Source: Daucus carota subsp. sativus | Taxonomy: Eukaryota; Streptophyta; Magnoliopsida; Apiales; Apiaceae | Length of the DNA: 64,000 nucleotides | Direction: 5' to 3' | Assembly (NCBI RefSeq): GCF_001625215.2 | Contig: NC_030384.2 | Coordinates: forward strand, 40,210,390-40,274,389 | Part shown: positions 1 through 11,335 of the stretch, in pieces | Numbering within the stretch: the first letter of the stretch is position 1 | Layout of the letters: each line of letters opens with the position of its first letter | Position numbers and translations under genes: made by a program | The notes under the pieces: generated by a model | Database searches by the model: none | Seen by the model: only the letters and a program-made list of their open reading frames with translations | What the model was told of the DNA's origin: nothing

Positions 1-2195
1 GGAAGAATTTCATTCTATCTTACTTCAAATGGAGAAGAAGCTATTAACATAGCATCAGCTGCTGCACTGTCTAATGATGATGTTATCTTACCTCAAGTTA
101 GTATGAGAAAATTTTCATGGCCTTGTGTCTTGCTGGTCAATCATGAATATTTAGCTTACTCTAAATAGTTTGAAAGACAGATATCTTACTACAAAACAAA
201 AAATCAAAACGGATAAAATTAATTGGAACCTCCTATAAATTAAGAACTACATAAATGGCTCTAATGCAAAGGAATATGTAAATGCAGTACCGTGAACATG
301 GAGTGCTCTTATGGCGTGGTTTCAGCCTACAAGAATTTGCCAACCAATTGTTTGGAAACAGATCAGATTACGGGAAGGGCAGGCAAATGCCTATTCATTA
401 TGGATCTAACAAGCTCAACTACATCACCGTCTCATCGCCTTTAGCGTAAGAACAAAACCTGTGTATGCATGACTATCCTTGTTCATCAATTATGCATTTG
501 CTTACATGATTTTATTTTTCTCCTTCAATAGTACTCAGATTCCACAGGCTGTTGGGGTTGCATATTCTCTTAAAATGGAAAAACGGGATGCATGTGCTGT
601 TACTTATTTTGGGGATGGGTCTTCCAGTGAGGTAACAATATTATCTCAAAGATACTGGTGGATATGCTTGCTATAAGATAGACATATTTAGTTCTTGAGC
701 ACTAGAAAAGAAATAAAGAAGGAAAAATATTTGAAGCCATTTGTCCAATTTCACATATTCTGTGCTTGTAACTCCTCAGGGGGATTTCCATGCCGGTTTA
801 AATCTGGCAGCAGTTTTGGAGGCTCCAGTGATCTTCTTTTGTAGGAACAATGGTTGGGCCATAAGTACTCCCGTCACAGATCAGTTCCGGAGTAAGTGAT
901 CCACCCTTGCAAGATTTTCTTTATTAGATGTTCAAATGTGTCTTTTCTATCATTCACATAGGCAGTTTGGCTTGAAATTTATTGACCTGGACTGCGAGTT
1001 TAAGTTCTGTATTTATAAGTTTGATAAAGGTTAGGTTTGTTGACTCAGATTGTTTTATTGCAACTCAACTACGTATCCACAAGTTACTTGGAACTCAAAT
1101 AAGTTTCAAAGTTCAGTTGAGTAAATTACTCCATAAATTAGCCAAAGGAGCTTCAAGTTCATGGGCAGTTGTAATTACATCAGAATGTGGTAACATAGTT
1201 AATTACCTACCTCCCTATGGTCATCACAAGTTACAAGGTCCTCTATCTGTCAAACGATTCATTCTACCATAATTAACAATGTAACCTCTAGTTACGTAAT
1301 GACAAACCAAAGACAAATTAATAATTTTCTCGGAACTATGAATTGAAATTAGTTCATGGGAAGTTCAAGTTACCCAATAAATTCCAGAATCAGCGAAAAA
1401 TGAGGCCTGAAATATTACAATAATTTCTTGGCAGGTGATGGAATTGCAGCCAAAGGCCAGGCTTATGGTATCCCAAGTATACGAGTCGATGGAAATGACG
1501 TCCTTGCTGTTTATGATGCAGTACGTGAAGCTCGTGAAATGGCTATTAAGGAACAGCGACCCGTTTTAATTGAGGTTCACATTTGTTCATTAATTTGACA
1601 ATTTTAATATTGACAATGGTTGCCGTAAAAGTGTTACTTGCAAGAAATTAAGTGGAATATGAGAAACTAATAAATCATTTCAAGATGAATTTAACACATC
1701 TCCGGTTAACCTAACACATGTCTTCTTGCATCTTTTACTTTTAGGCTCTCACATACCGAGTAGGACACCACTCTACCTCTGATGATTCCACCAAGTACCG
1801 GGCCATAGAAGAAATCGAGCAATGGAAAACAGCTCGAAATCCTATTTCTAGATACAGAAATTGGGTGGAAAGTAATGGATGGTGGAATGAAGAACAGGAA
1901 TCTGAGCTCCGTGGAAGTATTAGAAAACAGGTGCGATATTATTTTTACGACTTTAACAAGCCACATATCGCCTTCGGTCCAGATGAAATTGAATTCTAAT
2001 GTGTTACTCTATAATTTTATGTTGCAGCTTATGAATGCAATCCAAGTTGCAGAGCAGATAGAGAAACCACTGCTTGCAGATTTGTTCACTGATGTATACC
2101 ATGAAATGCCCTCAAACCTCCAGGAGCAGGAGAGATCACTAACAGAAACTATGAAGAAACACCCGCAAGACTTCCCCTCTGGTTTTGCCGTATGA
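1..2195 (+). CDS. BCKDHA: Branched-chain 2-oxoacid dehydrogenase E1 alpha subunit, copy 1 (5' part outside window)
   Basis: This subunit binds thiamine diphosphate and carries out decarboxylation of branched-chain 2-oxoacids (from Val, Leu, Ile) in the mitochondrial BCKDH complex. Seven exons can be joined in frame: 1-96, 288-445, 532-631, 780-891, 1435-1574, 1745-1930, 2028-2195, all with GT..AG introns; the stop is TGA. Visible motifs are YFGDGSSSE plus the downstream RNNGWAIST, which form the thiamine diphosphate motif, and GHHSTSDDS, the phosphorylation loop of the family. The C-terminus ends SGFAV. The missing N-terminus, with targeting peptide, is cut off by the window edge and is not evidence of a broken gene. 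The five internal exons have the same lengths and phases as those of the copy at 4527-6664, so the pair arose by tandem duplication. No frameshift or premature stop was seen, so it looks functional. Confidence 0.93.
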
Positions 2196-2769
2196 AATTC
2201 TATATAAATTTTATTAAACATCAAGTAGAACTTGAATCCAATGTAAACGTACTCAAGGGTGGGACGTGAACATTGTCATAGATTCTAAGTTCTATACTGA
2301 GAAATATAAAGCTTTGTATTAATTCGAGTATGGATTCAAAATGGGCATTGTTCCTGAAGCTGATCCATATCATAAATCCACAACAAATAATTTTATAGAC
2401 TTCACCGATTAAATCTGATTCCCGTTTTTTACGACATTGTTTTACACCCGTAATTGTTCATTTTATTTGCATTATTGGTACAGATTATTAATTATACAGA
2501 GAGAGTATAACAGACTACAAGCCATTCTACCGGATTCGGATCGGAATCGAATTATAACCAGATTTTTTAGGATTTTTAGAACGTGATCCATATCCTAAAT
2601 ACACAACAAATAAACTTGACATATAAATGTAAGTTCTAACTTTCAAAACTTTGTTAACAATTAAACCTAAAAATGTAACACTACAAAATATTATATAAAA
2701 TTATAAAACTTTTCTCTGTAATAATTACTTATCTTCATATTAAAACGAATACAAACATGTCATATTAAA
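2196..2769. other. AT-rich spacer after E1-alpha copy 1
   Basis: This is the 3' flank of copy 1 up to the transposon that begins at 2770. I see no ORF of note, no RNA gene and no clear repeat. It presumably holds the 3' UTR and polyadenylation region of copy 1. Confidence 0.5.
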
Positions 2770-4110
2770 CAGGGAAAATAGATTTTTTTGCCACCCAACT
2801 TATTATTTGTTTAGAAACCTACCACTGAACTATAATTTTTTTCTTTTTTGTCACTAATATTAGGTTCGGACTTTTTTTTGTCACTAACGTTAGGTTCGGA
2901 TTTGATTATTAACACTATGTTACTCCCTCCGTCCCAAAATACATGTCACTTTGACTTTTTGCACGTAATTTGATGTGCAAATAAAACATACTTCTATACG
3001 TTATTTTTCGAATTTTCTTTTTCAGAATAAAAATATGGATGTTATACTTTTATTCAGAAAAAGAAAATTTTAAAAATAATTTATAAAAGTATGTTTTATT
3101 TGCACATCAAATTACGTGCAAAAAGTCAAAGTGACATGTATTTTGGGACGGAGGGAGTATTTTTTTAGTATTATTAGTGTTAGTCTGCAATATAATGGCG
3201 ATCTGATATGTGCCTATATCTTTATGTTGTGTCCTAGGTAGTTTACCTTGGAGGACGAGAGTTGGACACCCATTTTGAGACTCCAAAAAATTTCAAAAAT
3301 TATTTTATTTTATTTTTTCTGAATAAAATTTAATGTTGGTTTTTTTTTCCTTAAAAAAACGTTGGATTTTTTCTTGTCACTGACGTTATGTTTTAATTTG
3401 ATTATTAATAATATGTTATTTTTTTAGCATTATAAAAATATAGTGGTAGTTTGCAATATTATGGTGATATGATATGTGTCTATAACATTATATACAGTCA
3501 TCTATGTGTCCCTTAGCTAGTTTACCTTGAAGTATGAGAGTTTAACAGATATTTTAAGAACCTAAAAAATTTAGTTTTATAAATTATTTTAATACTCCAC
3601 AAATATATGGTATCACTTGACTTTATAGTTCTTTACCACTACTTGTCACATATTTTAAGGTTCCCACTTTTTATAAATATAGTTCCATAAGTTAATTATG
3701 AGATTTCTTTTCTGAGTAAAAAAATCCGTACTCTCGTCCTCTAAGATAAACTACCTAGGACACATTTAGGGCATTTCCCAAAATGCCCCTTCAAAAATTA
3801 ACAGTAACGGCAGAAGATAACGGAAAGGGTGCAAAGTGTCTACGGGTTAAAAGTAAGGGGCTACATAGTGTTTATTCCAAAACTATTAGGTGCAATGTGC
3901 AACATGCTGAAATTAAAGGGGTGTCAAATGCAATTAACTCTTAAAAGAATAACATAGTGTTAATAATCAAATCCGAACCTAACGTTAGTGACAAAAGAAA
4001 AATCCGAACCTAATATTAGTGGCAAAAAAGAAAAAAATTATAGTTCAGTGGTAGGTTTCTAAACAAATAATAAATAATAAGTTTGGTGACAAAAAAATCT
4101 ATTTTCCCTG
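2770..4110. mobile_element. Non-autonomous inverted-repeat DNA transposon, 1.34 kb, target duplication TTAAA
   Basis: The ends are inverted copies: the left starts CAGGGAAAATAGATTTTT and the right ends with its complement. The similarity runs about 150 bp inwards, including the paired blocks GTCACTAA...AGGTTCGGA. TTAAA flanks both ends (2765-2769 and 4111-4115). A second inner inverted block is present: CCTAGGTAGTTTACCTT near 3236 and its near-complement near 3760. There is no transposase ORF, so it is non-autonomous and foldback-like. The 5-bp duplication does not fit the usual hAT (8), Mutator (9-11), Harbinger or CACTA (3) sizes well, so I do not assign a superfamily. It lies about 410 bp upstream of the start codon of E1-alpha copy 2, inside its likely promoter region. 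Confidence 0.8.
2923..3157. mobile_element. Stowaway-like MITE (Tc1/mariner type) nested in the left arm of the larger element
   Basis: The element begins CTCCCTCCGTCCCAAAATAC and ends with the complement. The arms pair along most of the 235 bp, so it would fold into one long hairpin. TA dinucleotides flank it (2921-2922 and 3158-3159), the target duplication of this group. The matching place in the right arm of the host element lacks the insertion, which confirms the borders. Confidence 0.92.
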
Positions 4111-4526
4111 TTAAACAACAAGAAAAGTCAGTTGTTGTTGCATTTTCCTGCGCCCCAAAAAGCAGCTATTTTAGTTGCGTCATGTGTGCTTTGAAAAACT
4201 ATATTCCGAAATTGTGTTATTTCGTGCACTTCTATTTGAAATTGTGACCAAAGGAGCCAAAACCTTAGTTTTCATGTAAATATGTCCGGTAACAGAAAAA
4301 AGAACTCAATCCCAGAAATCTTACCAACTCAAGTATCATCCTTATTCATCCATCTCCTATACCTAATGGACGTTATATTTAGTATTCATGATCTTAACGT
4401 GTACCTAATATCCGGGCGGGCAGTAACTTTCAACTTAAATGTCCCGTGTCCACTGTTTAACCTTTTATATTTGTCTACAGAAAGACAGAGCTAAGATCAC
4501 CTCTAGATTTGAGCACCACATTTCTA
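4111..4526 (+). promoter_or_regulatory. Upstream region of E1-alpha copy 2
   Basis: About 410 bp separate the transposon end from the start codon of copy 2. This must hold the core promoter and 5' UTR unless transcription starts inside the transposon. No strong TATA box can be singled out. A pyrimidine-rich stretch ending TTGTCTACAG at about 4480 looks like a possible splice acceptor, so a 5' UTR intron cannot be excluded. Confidence 0.35.
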
Positions 4527-6664
4527 ATGGCGACTTGGTTCCTGAAATCCAGAAGCGTTTTGCAGTGTGTCAAGACAAGAGCTGGCTTGCATCAAATCAT
4601 TTGCAACAGGAGTTTAAAAGGAGCTTCTCTGCATTCTAAAGCTTTACAACTTGAGGATGATTTGGATTACTCCGAAAACGAGGTACTCTCATCATCTAAA
4701 CAACCTATTTGATCAAAATTAACATAAAAATTTAAAAGGATCATTTTTTTGATATTTAAAAGTGTTATCTTTTTCAATATCAAAAGGCCTGGTACTTTCC
4801 GGGTGGTGCAGTTCCATTTACTTCCAAGATTAACTTCATTGCTGATTCCTCTGAGGAAAGGATACATTGCTATCGAGTTCTTGACAATAGCGGTCATCAT
4901 ATGCTGTCCAACACATCAAAATTGGTAATTGTTTTTTCTAATAGTTGGAGATTTTTGAAATAAACATTGTGTTAACATGTATGTGCATGGTTAGATAAGC
5001 AAGGAACTCGCAGTGCAGCTATATAGTAGCATGGTGACGCTTCAAATGATGGACACCGTCTTCAATGAAGTGCAGAGGCAAGGAAGAACTTCGTTTTATA
5101 TGACCTCACACGGAGAAGAGGCCATCAACATAGCCTCAGCTGCTGCACTGAGTAACGAAGACATTATCTTGCCACAGGTTAGTATGACACTATTTTCGTA
5201 TGGAATTTATAAAATTCTTAATAATAAAGGTAAACAACTCATTCTGCACAAAAAGTCGACATTGAATTATTTGGAACTATATGAAATCAAGAATTCTGTA
5301 ACAAAGTGATGCAAATGTAAGAAAATGTTGTTGGAATTTTGCAGTATCGCGAGCATGGAGTTCTTTTATGGCGTGGTTTCAGCCTGCAAGAATTTGCCAA
5401 CCAATTGTTTGCAAATAAAGCAGATAAGGGGAAAGGCAGGCAAATGCCGATGCATTATGGGTCTAATAAGCACAACTACATTACTGTGTCGTCGCCTTTA
5501 GGGTAAAAACAGACCCTCTGTAGTGTGTATGTTAGTATGTATGTTATTCTTGTTCAGTGATCATGCATCTACTCACACCATTGTTTTGTTCTACATTAGT
5601 ACACAAATTCCACAAGCTGTCGGGGTCGCTTATTCTCTTAAAATGGAAAAGAAGGATGCATGTGTTGTTACTTATTTTGGGGATGGCACTACCAGTGAGG
5701 TATAGAAACATGTTATTTGAAGTATCTTACGTGCATTTGCACCAATTTTACGCGTTACGCGCTTGTACCTTGTCAGGGAGATTTCCATGCCGGTTTGAAT
5801 TTTGCAGCAGTTTTGGAGGTTCCAGTGATTTTCTTCTGTCGGAACAATGGCTGGGCCATAAGCACCCCTGTCACAGAGCAGTTTCGGAGTCAGTGATCCA
5901 CCCTCGCGAACTCCCATTTTATTAAATATCATGTCAAATTGGGTCTGCGCTATCATTTTACTGGAATCATCTACAAATTTTCTTGGCAGGTGATGGAATT
6001 GCTGTCAAAGGCCGAGCTTACGGGATCCCAAGTATACGAGTCGACGGAAATGATGCCCTTGCTATTTATGATGCAATGCAAGAAGCTCGTAAAATAGCTA
6101 TCAAGGAACAGAAGCCCATTTTAATTGAGGTTCCATCTCCTTCATAGCTTTCATGTTATACAAAAGTACATGTGATGAGATGAATTTAACATGTCCTTCA
6201 CTCTTAGGCTCTGACATACCGAGTAGGACATCACTCTACGTCTGATGATTCTACCAAGTACCGGGCCAGAGAAGAAATCGAGCAATGGAAAGCAGATAGG
6301 AATCCTATTTCCAGATACAGAAACTGGATAGAGGGAAATGGGTGGTGGAATGAAGAACAGGAATCCACGCTCCGAGGCAGCGTTAGAAAACAGGTGAAAT
6401 ATTGTTTGATTTTGACGAATTCATCGCCAAACGTTTTGGTTCAGATGAAGCTGAATTCTGGTTTGTTACAATGTTGTATTGCAGCTTATGAATGCTATTG
6501 GAGTCGCAGAGAAAGCAGAAAGACCAGCGCTTACAGATTTGTTCGCTGATGTGTACCATGACATGCCCACAAACCTCCAGGAGCAGGAAAGATCGCTAAC
6601 AGAAACTATAAGGAAACACCCACAAGACTTCCCTTCTGGTTTTGCTGTGGCATCACAAATATAA
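4527..6664 (+). CDS. BCKDHA: Branched-chain 2-oxoacid dehydrogenase E1 alpha subunit, copy 2 (complete)
   Basis: Nine exons join in frame: 4527-4682, 4787-4924, 4995-5177, 5345-5502, 5600-5699, 5777-5888, 5990-6129, 6208-6393, 6485-6664. They give 450 residues, a normal length. The start at 4527 opens a basic, acid-free leader ([13 protein letters not shown]...) that suits mitochondrial import. The thiamine diphosphate motif (YFGDGTTSE at about 237-245, then RNNGWAIST at about 270) and the phosphorylation loop [10 protein letters not shown] (about 337-346) are intact. The donor after exon 6 is GTCAGT where copy 1 has GTAAGT, still acceptable. The C-terminus has a short extension, VASQI, beyond the end of copy 1. 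Intron starts resemble those of copy 1, so the duplication included introns. E1-beta and E2 partners are not in the window. Confidence 0.94.
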
Positions 6665-6770
6665 CTTTAACGTCAGTGCTCTTTACTATATGCTACTTCC
6701 ATGTTGCTTGTACTCGAACATGGATATAAATTGAAGTGATGAACCTTAAAATATAAAAAGCGTTAGAATT

Positions 6771-6955
6771 CTATGCAAGTTTCAAGGCATAATTCGCACT
6801 AGACACATTATAGCGAGTCAATGAACAAGGAACTCTAGCCAACAAATAAGCCGCCTTATTCGCTTGCTTTCTGACAAGAACTGCTGAAACACCATCCCTG
6901 TCCCTGAGTTTTGCACGACAAATATCGATTATATTAACCTCAATCACGGTTCTCT
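6771..6955 (-). pseudogene. LINE remnant: C-terminal end of the RNase H-like domain
   Basis: Read on the minus strand, about 60 codons encode CRAKLRDRDG, then VRKQANKAAYLLARVPCSL, and end at a TAG at 6773-6771. The pattern V(R/K)RQAN(R/K).A..LAR is typical of the end of the RNase H-like domain in plant LINE elements. No reverse transcriptase is joined to it, so it is a fragment. Stop codons appear in this frame just upstream. A decayed continuation towards 7370 on the same strand is possible but not recognisable. Confidence 0.6.
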
Positions 6956-8037
6956 GTTATCAAGAATATTCATACTGCCAAAGCAATGGTTGGTAAGCTA
7001 ATAAGACTCAATAAGAGTCGGTTATTTCTCTGCTCCCAAAGCCCAAATGGCTGCATTTTCTTTTCCCTTCCAACTTTTCTCCCTCCTGACTTTCTTGAAA
7101 AACTTCTTTGCTTTTCCCTGTTGGGACCTCCAATAATTTCAAACTCATCCATGTCTACCCACAACAATCGAACCCCTTCCGAGCCAAGCAAGGATGAAGC
7201 TTCTCATCTTGATTCTAATGAACAAAGCACACTCAAGAAAGTCATGGAATCGCCCAAAGCTTGGCTCACCACATGAAACATTCCCAGTCCTGGCTCGCAT
7301 AGGCCAGACTTTCTCGTCTGCTGACCCAAGATTGATCATTGCAGGTTTACTTTCTGAACCTATGCCCATTCATTTGGACAGTTAAGAAATGCCTTCTACT
7401 CTCTCAAACTACAGTGTAACTATTTTCTATTTAACAATCTAACAAACCGTTTCATCAAGTTTTTGTGCAAGCTAAAAAAGGGAGTTCCTTGATGAAGTTA
7501 TGCCTTATGCAGTGCAAACTAAGTCTTGCTGGCATAAACTTTGTATGCAAATACAGAACCTGTAATTGTGTTGACTGTTTTAAAAGAAAAAAAAAAAAAG
7601 GGTTTCATGTAAACTTCAGGGCCAAATCAGTTTATATTCTAAACATGCATCCACTAATAAAATACTATCCACTTAACTAACTCTTAATACGCCTTTGATC
7701 TTCCATATGGTTATTTATAGCGCCCAGTACAAAACGAGAAACCCTGAGACCCTGCTTAAGTGGCAAAACAACAACTTAAGTGTTTCTTAATATACTGATT
7801 CAAATATACACCGAATTTGAAGCAAACAGATGTAACATAGAAATACAGTAGAAGAACATTTTTTTATTTAAAAAGTTAATTGTGCATGATATTTAGGGCT
7901 TCAAGTCACTAAAGGGTAGATATGTATGCATATTCAACAATGTTCACAATGTTGACAACAGCTAAACTTCAACAATGTTCATAATGATGACAACAAACAC
8001 TTGTTACATCAGCACGTGATAAATCTTAATGTGCCTT
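6956..8037. other. Spacer between E1-alpha copy 2 and the SelK-like gene
   Basis: Short open frames occur on both strands between 6970 and 7385, but none resembles a known protein. Some may be decayed LINE sequence continuing from 6955. A run of A residues lies at about 7587-7599. The part next to 8037 is the likely 3' UTR of the minus-strand SelK-like gene. Confidence 0.4.
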
Positions 8038-11000
8038 TTAGCCGCAGCAGGATCCGCATGCAGGGAGAGAACCTACAGTTTGGGATACAAAGTTAACCTT
8101 TAGCTAGAAAAAACAAATTAAAAAAGAAAAAATCCACAACCAAGTAACAATCGCAAGGAAATTGTTATCAAGGATGCTAATAACTTACTGTGATCAATTC
8201 CCCTAACATTGTCCATTCCACGGGGTGGTCTGCGTGGACCACCAGGCCCACCATATGGACCACCAGGACCTCCAGGACCCCCACCATCCCATTTCTTGCT
8301 TGCCCCTGAACTTTTCTTATAAGCATCTGTTTTTTCCATCTGTCCAAACAGAACACAAAAAACGTAAAGAGGGGGAAACAAACGAAATTATATTAGCCTG
8401 TATACAAATAAACTAGACTATTGCTTGCTGCTGTAGTATATATTACCGAGAACATAGTCGAAAAGAAAACGCCAATGATGTTTATAATAGCCCAGAAGAA
8501 ATTGGTGATTGTTCTGAGTCGCCATATAGACTGCTTAGATTTCACAACACCTGAAATATTAACAGGTGGTCACATATCTACAAGCTAGGAATATTGTTTA
8601 GCGCCACAACTCTGTTAATGTAATAGTAATATTCAGTGATGGAAAGTGAGAAAATGGCCCCTATTAATATTTTTATGCTGAGTTGTGTTCGGAACATTAA
8701 TGCTCTCCAAATGTAGAGAAACTGAGACCAAAAAAAGTAAAGACCGGAACTATGATTACATTATAACAAGAGTTAATTGCAAAACGCATCCCTTTGTTTG
8801 GACCAACTGCACTTCATTACCTAAACTTTAGGTCACCTTAACATAATTTAGCGCCACGTATTGAACCCTTTTGGCCCATTTTCGTCTATTTTGACCTATC
8901 ACTGTGTTAAATTAAAAGGGTATTACATACCGAAAAACCTATAACATGTCATTTTAGTGAATTCTTAATTCAATTTTACCCATTTAATTTACATGGTAAT
9001 AGATTAAAATAGACAGAAATGGGTCGAAAGAATTTTAAATGTGGCGCCAAAACATGCAAAGGTATGCATCTTGCAATTATCTAAATTTAGGTAACTTGCA
9101 ATTGGTCCGAACCAAAGGGATACGTTTTGCAATAAACTCTTATTATAAAAATCAACCGTCATGTAAGCAAGTCTTTAAGTACTTTCATCAATAATTAGTT
9201 ATGGTTTCTCAAACTTAATAGTAGGTAGTGACTGTTTGTTTGAGGTTCAAATATTAGATTATGACATTCCAATTCCAAAACAATTAACTGATATTTCTTC
9301 ATTCCCAGACTCCAGGTAGAAGATTGTTCCAGATGGCCCACGTCATTAAAAATAGAAGTTAAAAAAAATCTGGAAGATCAGATATCTCGAGGGACAATAA
9401 ATAAAAGGAAGGAATTTAACAAATTACTGTACAGTTTTAAGCGACTGGAAGTAGTAAAAATATTACAGGGTATATAGTCACTATTTTAGATCGCATGTGC
9501 AGGATCTTGTGATTCATTATAATCCAACAATTTCTATGTTCACCTCAACTAAAACTAGAGCAATTAGGATCAAATGACCCCAACTTAAAATTAGCAAATT
9601 GCTTCAATATGCAAAAGCCGGACCAGAAACATTATAGACATTTTAAATTTATAACCAAATAGCTCAAATTAAAACAAATGACAGAGTCTTCTAAAGCAAT
9701 TAAATACTCAGGGAGCCAACTGGGACAGCACAACTTGTTCATATGTTCATATAAACCATATAGATATAGTACATAAGGTTTCTCGAAACAATGAACTATA
9801 AGAAGTTTGATTCTCTCTCTCTCTTTTTTTTATGTATTCAGAATGCATATGATTTAAACAAAGTTCAAGTGAGTTGATACTTTAAAAATATAATAATGTC
9901 CCTTAGAGGAAATTATATTGTTCAAATTATAATGTCATGGAAATGATGAGGGTTTCACCTACCTATGAAGCATGGGTGCGGGGATACGATAATTTGACAA
10001 ATTTAAAAATATGGGGATTTAGTTGTGGGGGGGGGGGGGGGATTCGACAAATTTTAATATATTAAAAATATATGTTATGCATGTATTTCCGGAGTTACAT
10101 TTATATTTCAGCCAAATGATCAAATAGTAGATAAGTTCATTGTCCTTAACAATTGACATAATAATTATTTGACAACACAATTGTTGCATTATAAAGTAGT
10201 TAGGCGATTAAGTAATCAATTAACTACAATTTGATAACATAATTGTTGCATTATAAAATAGTTAAGTAATTAAGTACTCAATTAACGAGTTAAAATTATT
10301 TAACAAGAATCCCCGCGCACCCAGGAATCTCCAAGAATCGAGGGCGCTGTGCGGCAGGTGAGTAAGGAATCCATGCTTTCTATAACCTACTCAAGCTTGT
10401 TTATAACCTAATCCTTCCTATTTCATGAGGTCTACCACACTAAATTTCTTTGTGGAGAAAAAAACAAAACAAAAGTACGAGTCAGCTTAAACATAAGATA
10501 TGCAAGTAACTTTAGATGCATTCTTTAGAATCTTAAATTAACACTATGGTAGTGCCCTTACATGAGAAAGATCATCAACACATGTAATTAGATAAATTTT
10601 ATGACTGTATATGTAATTATGTACACTAATGACATCTTTCATGACAAAAATGATACAACGTTTTAAAAATTATAAATATCTTAAGATTATTTATCTATAA
10701 TAACTTTCTTGTGAATCACGGCTAAGCCCCTGACTGTAATTGGGTAGCAGGAATGGAATTCGTTAGGAATGCAATAGGCCGTTAGTGTAATTAGTCAAAA
10801 TTCTAGCATCTTATCTATCTCTCTCCCCATTACGATAACACAACACAAATTATGCTCATTCCCAAATTTGTTCTCCAATAACCATTACAAACCGAAATTC
10901 CTTCCAACAAAATGTAGTACAGTTTACGAGTTCTATAACCATCGCCAAACCAAACAAAAATTGAAAAAGTAATACAAGCTTCCCCAAGAAACTTATCATT

Positions 11001-11335
11001 TCCTCTGAGCAAGCGCAAATGCTTGACGTCTCCTAATCATTCCTATTTCTCGAAAAATCAATTATTACACCCTAGGTTTAAAATCAATATTATCACCAAT
11101 TGCATCTAATTTGTATTCTAGTATCTAAACAAATTCCCCGCATGATTTACATATAATTGAAAAGATTATACAAATACAAATTAAAGAAACCGAAAATTAA
11201 TTATTAAAAAAAAAAGATATGAGAAGATATGTTGAGGAATCAAACGGTGAAATCCGCCAACATAAAGCAGATAATCGATGTAAAAAAGGTATGAAGACAC
11301 ATAGAGGGCAGCTTACCTCTCTCGACGTACGCCAT
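8038..11335 (-). CDS. SELENOK: Selenoprotein K-like (SelK/SelG family) protein, cysteine form
   Basis: Four minus-strand exons join in frame: 11335-11317, 8550-8447, 8339-8189, 8072-8038, giving 102 residues. It begins MAYVERGVVKSK. One hydrophobic segment follows (ITNFFWAIINIIGVFFSTMF, about 22-41). The rest is a Gly/Pro/Arg-rich tail with GGPGGPYGGPGGPRRPP, then DNVRGIDH, and the end LPACGSCCG. This is the layout of the SelK_SelG family, small single-pass ER membrane proteins. Animal SelK proteins take part in ER-associated degradation and protein palmitoylation; I do not know the plant role. The animal protein has selenocysteine near the C-terminus; here all such positions are Cys, and the stop is an ordinary TAA. 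The first exon codes for only six residues and is separated from the rest by a 2.77-kb intron. Confidence 0.9.
8768..9141. mobile_element. Non-autonomous inverted-repeat element in intron 1 of the SelK-like gene
   Basis: The left end AAGAGTTAATTGCAAAACGC pairs imperfectly with the right end, whose complement is AAGAGTTTATTGCAAAACG. Similarity continues through (A/G)TCCCTTTG and more loosely to about 100 bp. ATTATAA is present on both sides (8760-8766 and 9142-9148), with one extra base on the left, and may be the target duplication. There is no ORF. The superfamily is uncertain; the length of the duplication would fit hAT or Mutator. Confidence 0.65.
10027..10041 (+). repeat. Homopolymer run of 15 G
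   Basis: Fifteen consecutive G on the plus strand, which is C-rich in the transcript of the SelK-like gene. The exact length may be affected by sequencing error. Confidence 0.85.
10171..10286 (+). repeat. Two-copy tandem repeat, 62-bp period
   Basis: Two units share AATTGTTGCATTATAAA.TAGTTA followed by .ATTAAGTA.TCAATTAAC. They start at 10171 and 10233. The copies differ at several positions, so the duplication is not recent. Confidence 0.75.

Larger units (their letters stand above)
9142..11316 (-). other. Remainder of SelK-like intron 1
   Basis: This is intronic AT-rich sequence. It contains a 15-G run at 10027-10041, a 62-bp tandem repeat at 10171-10286, and a pair of GC-rich inverted words near 9970 (GGGTGCGGGGAT) and 10311 (ATCCCCGCGCACCC) that enclose both. 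I see no other gene in it. Confidence 0.5.

Noticed and set aside
6970..7385. Overlapping short frames on both strands between E1-alpha copy 2 and the SelK-like gene.
   Set aside because: None has a known motif or clear splice partners. They may be decayed LINE sequence or chance.
8118..8381. The continuous 87-codon minus-strand frame as the SelK-like protein.
   Set aside because: Its first residues and its last 20 come from introns. The spliced four-exon model restores both family-typical ends.
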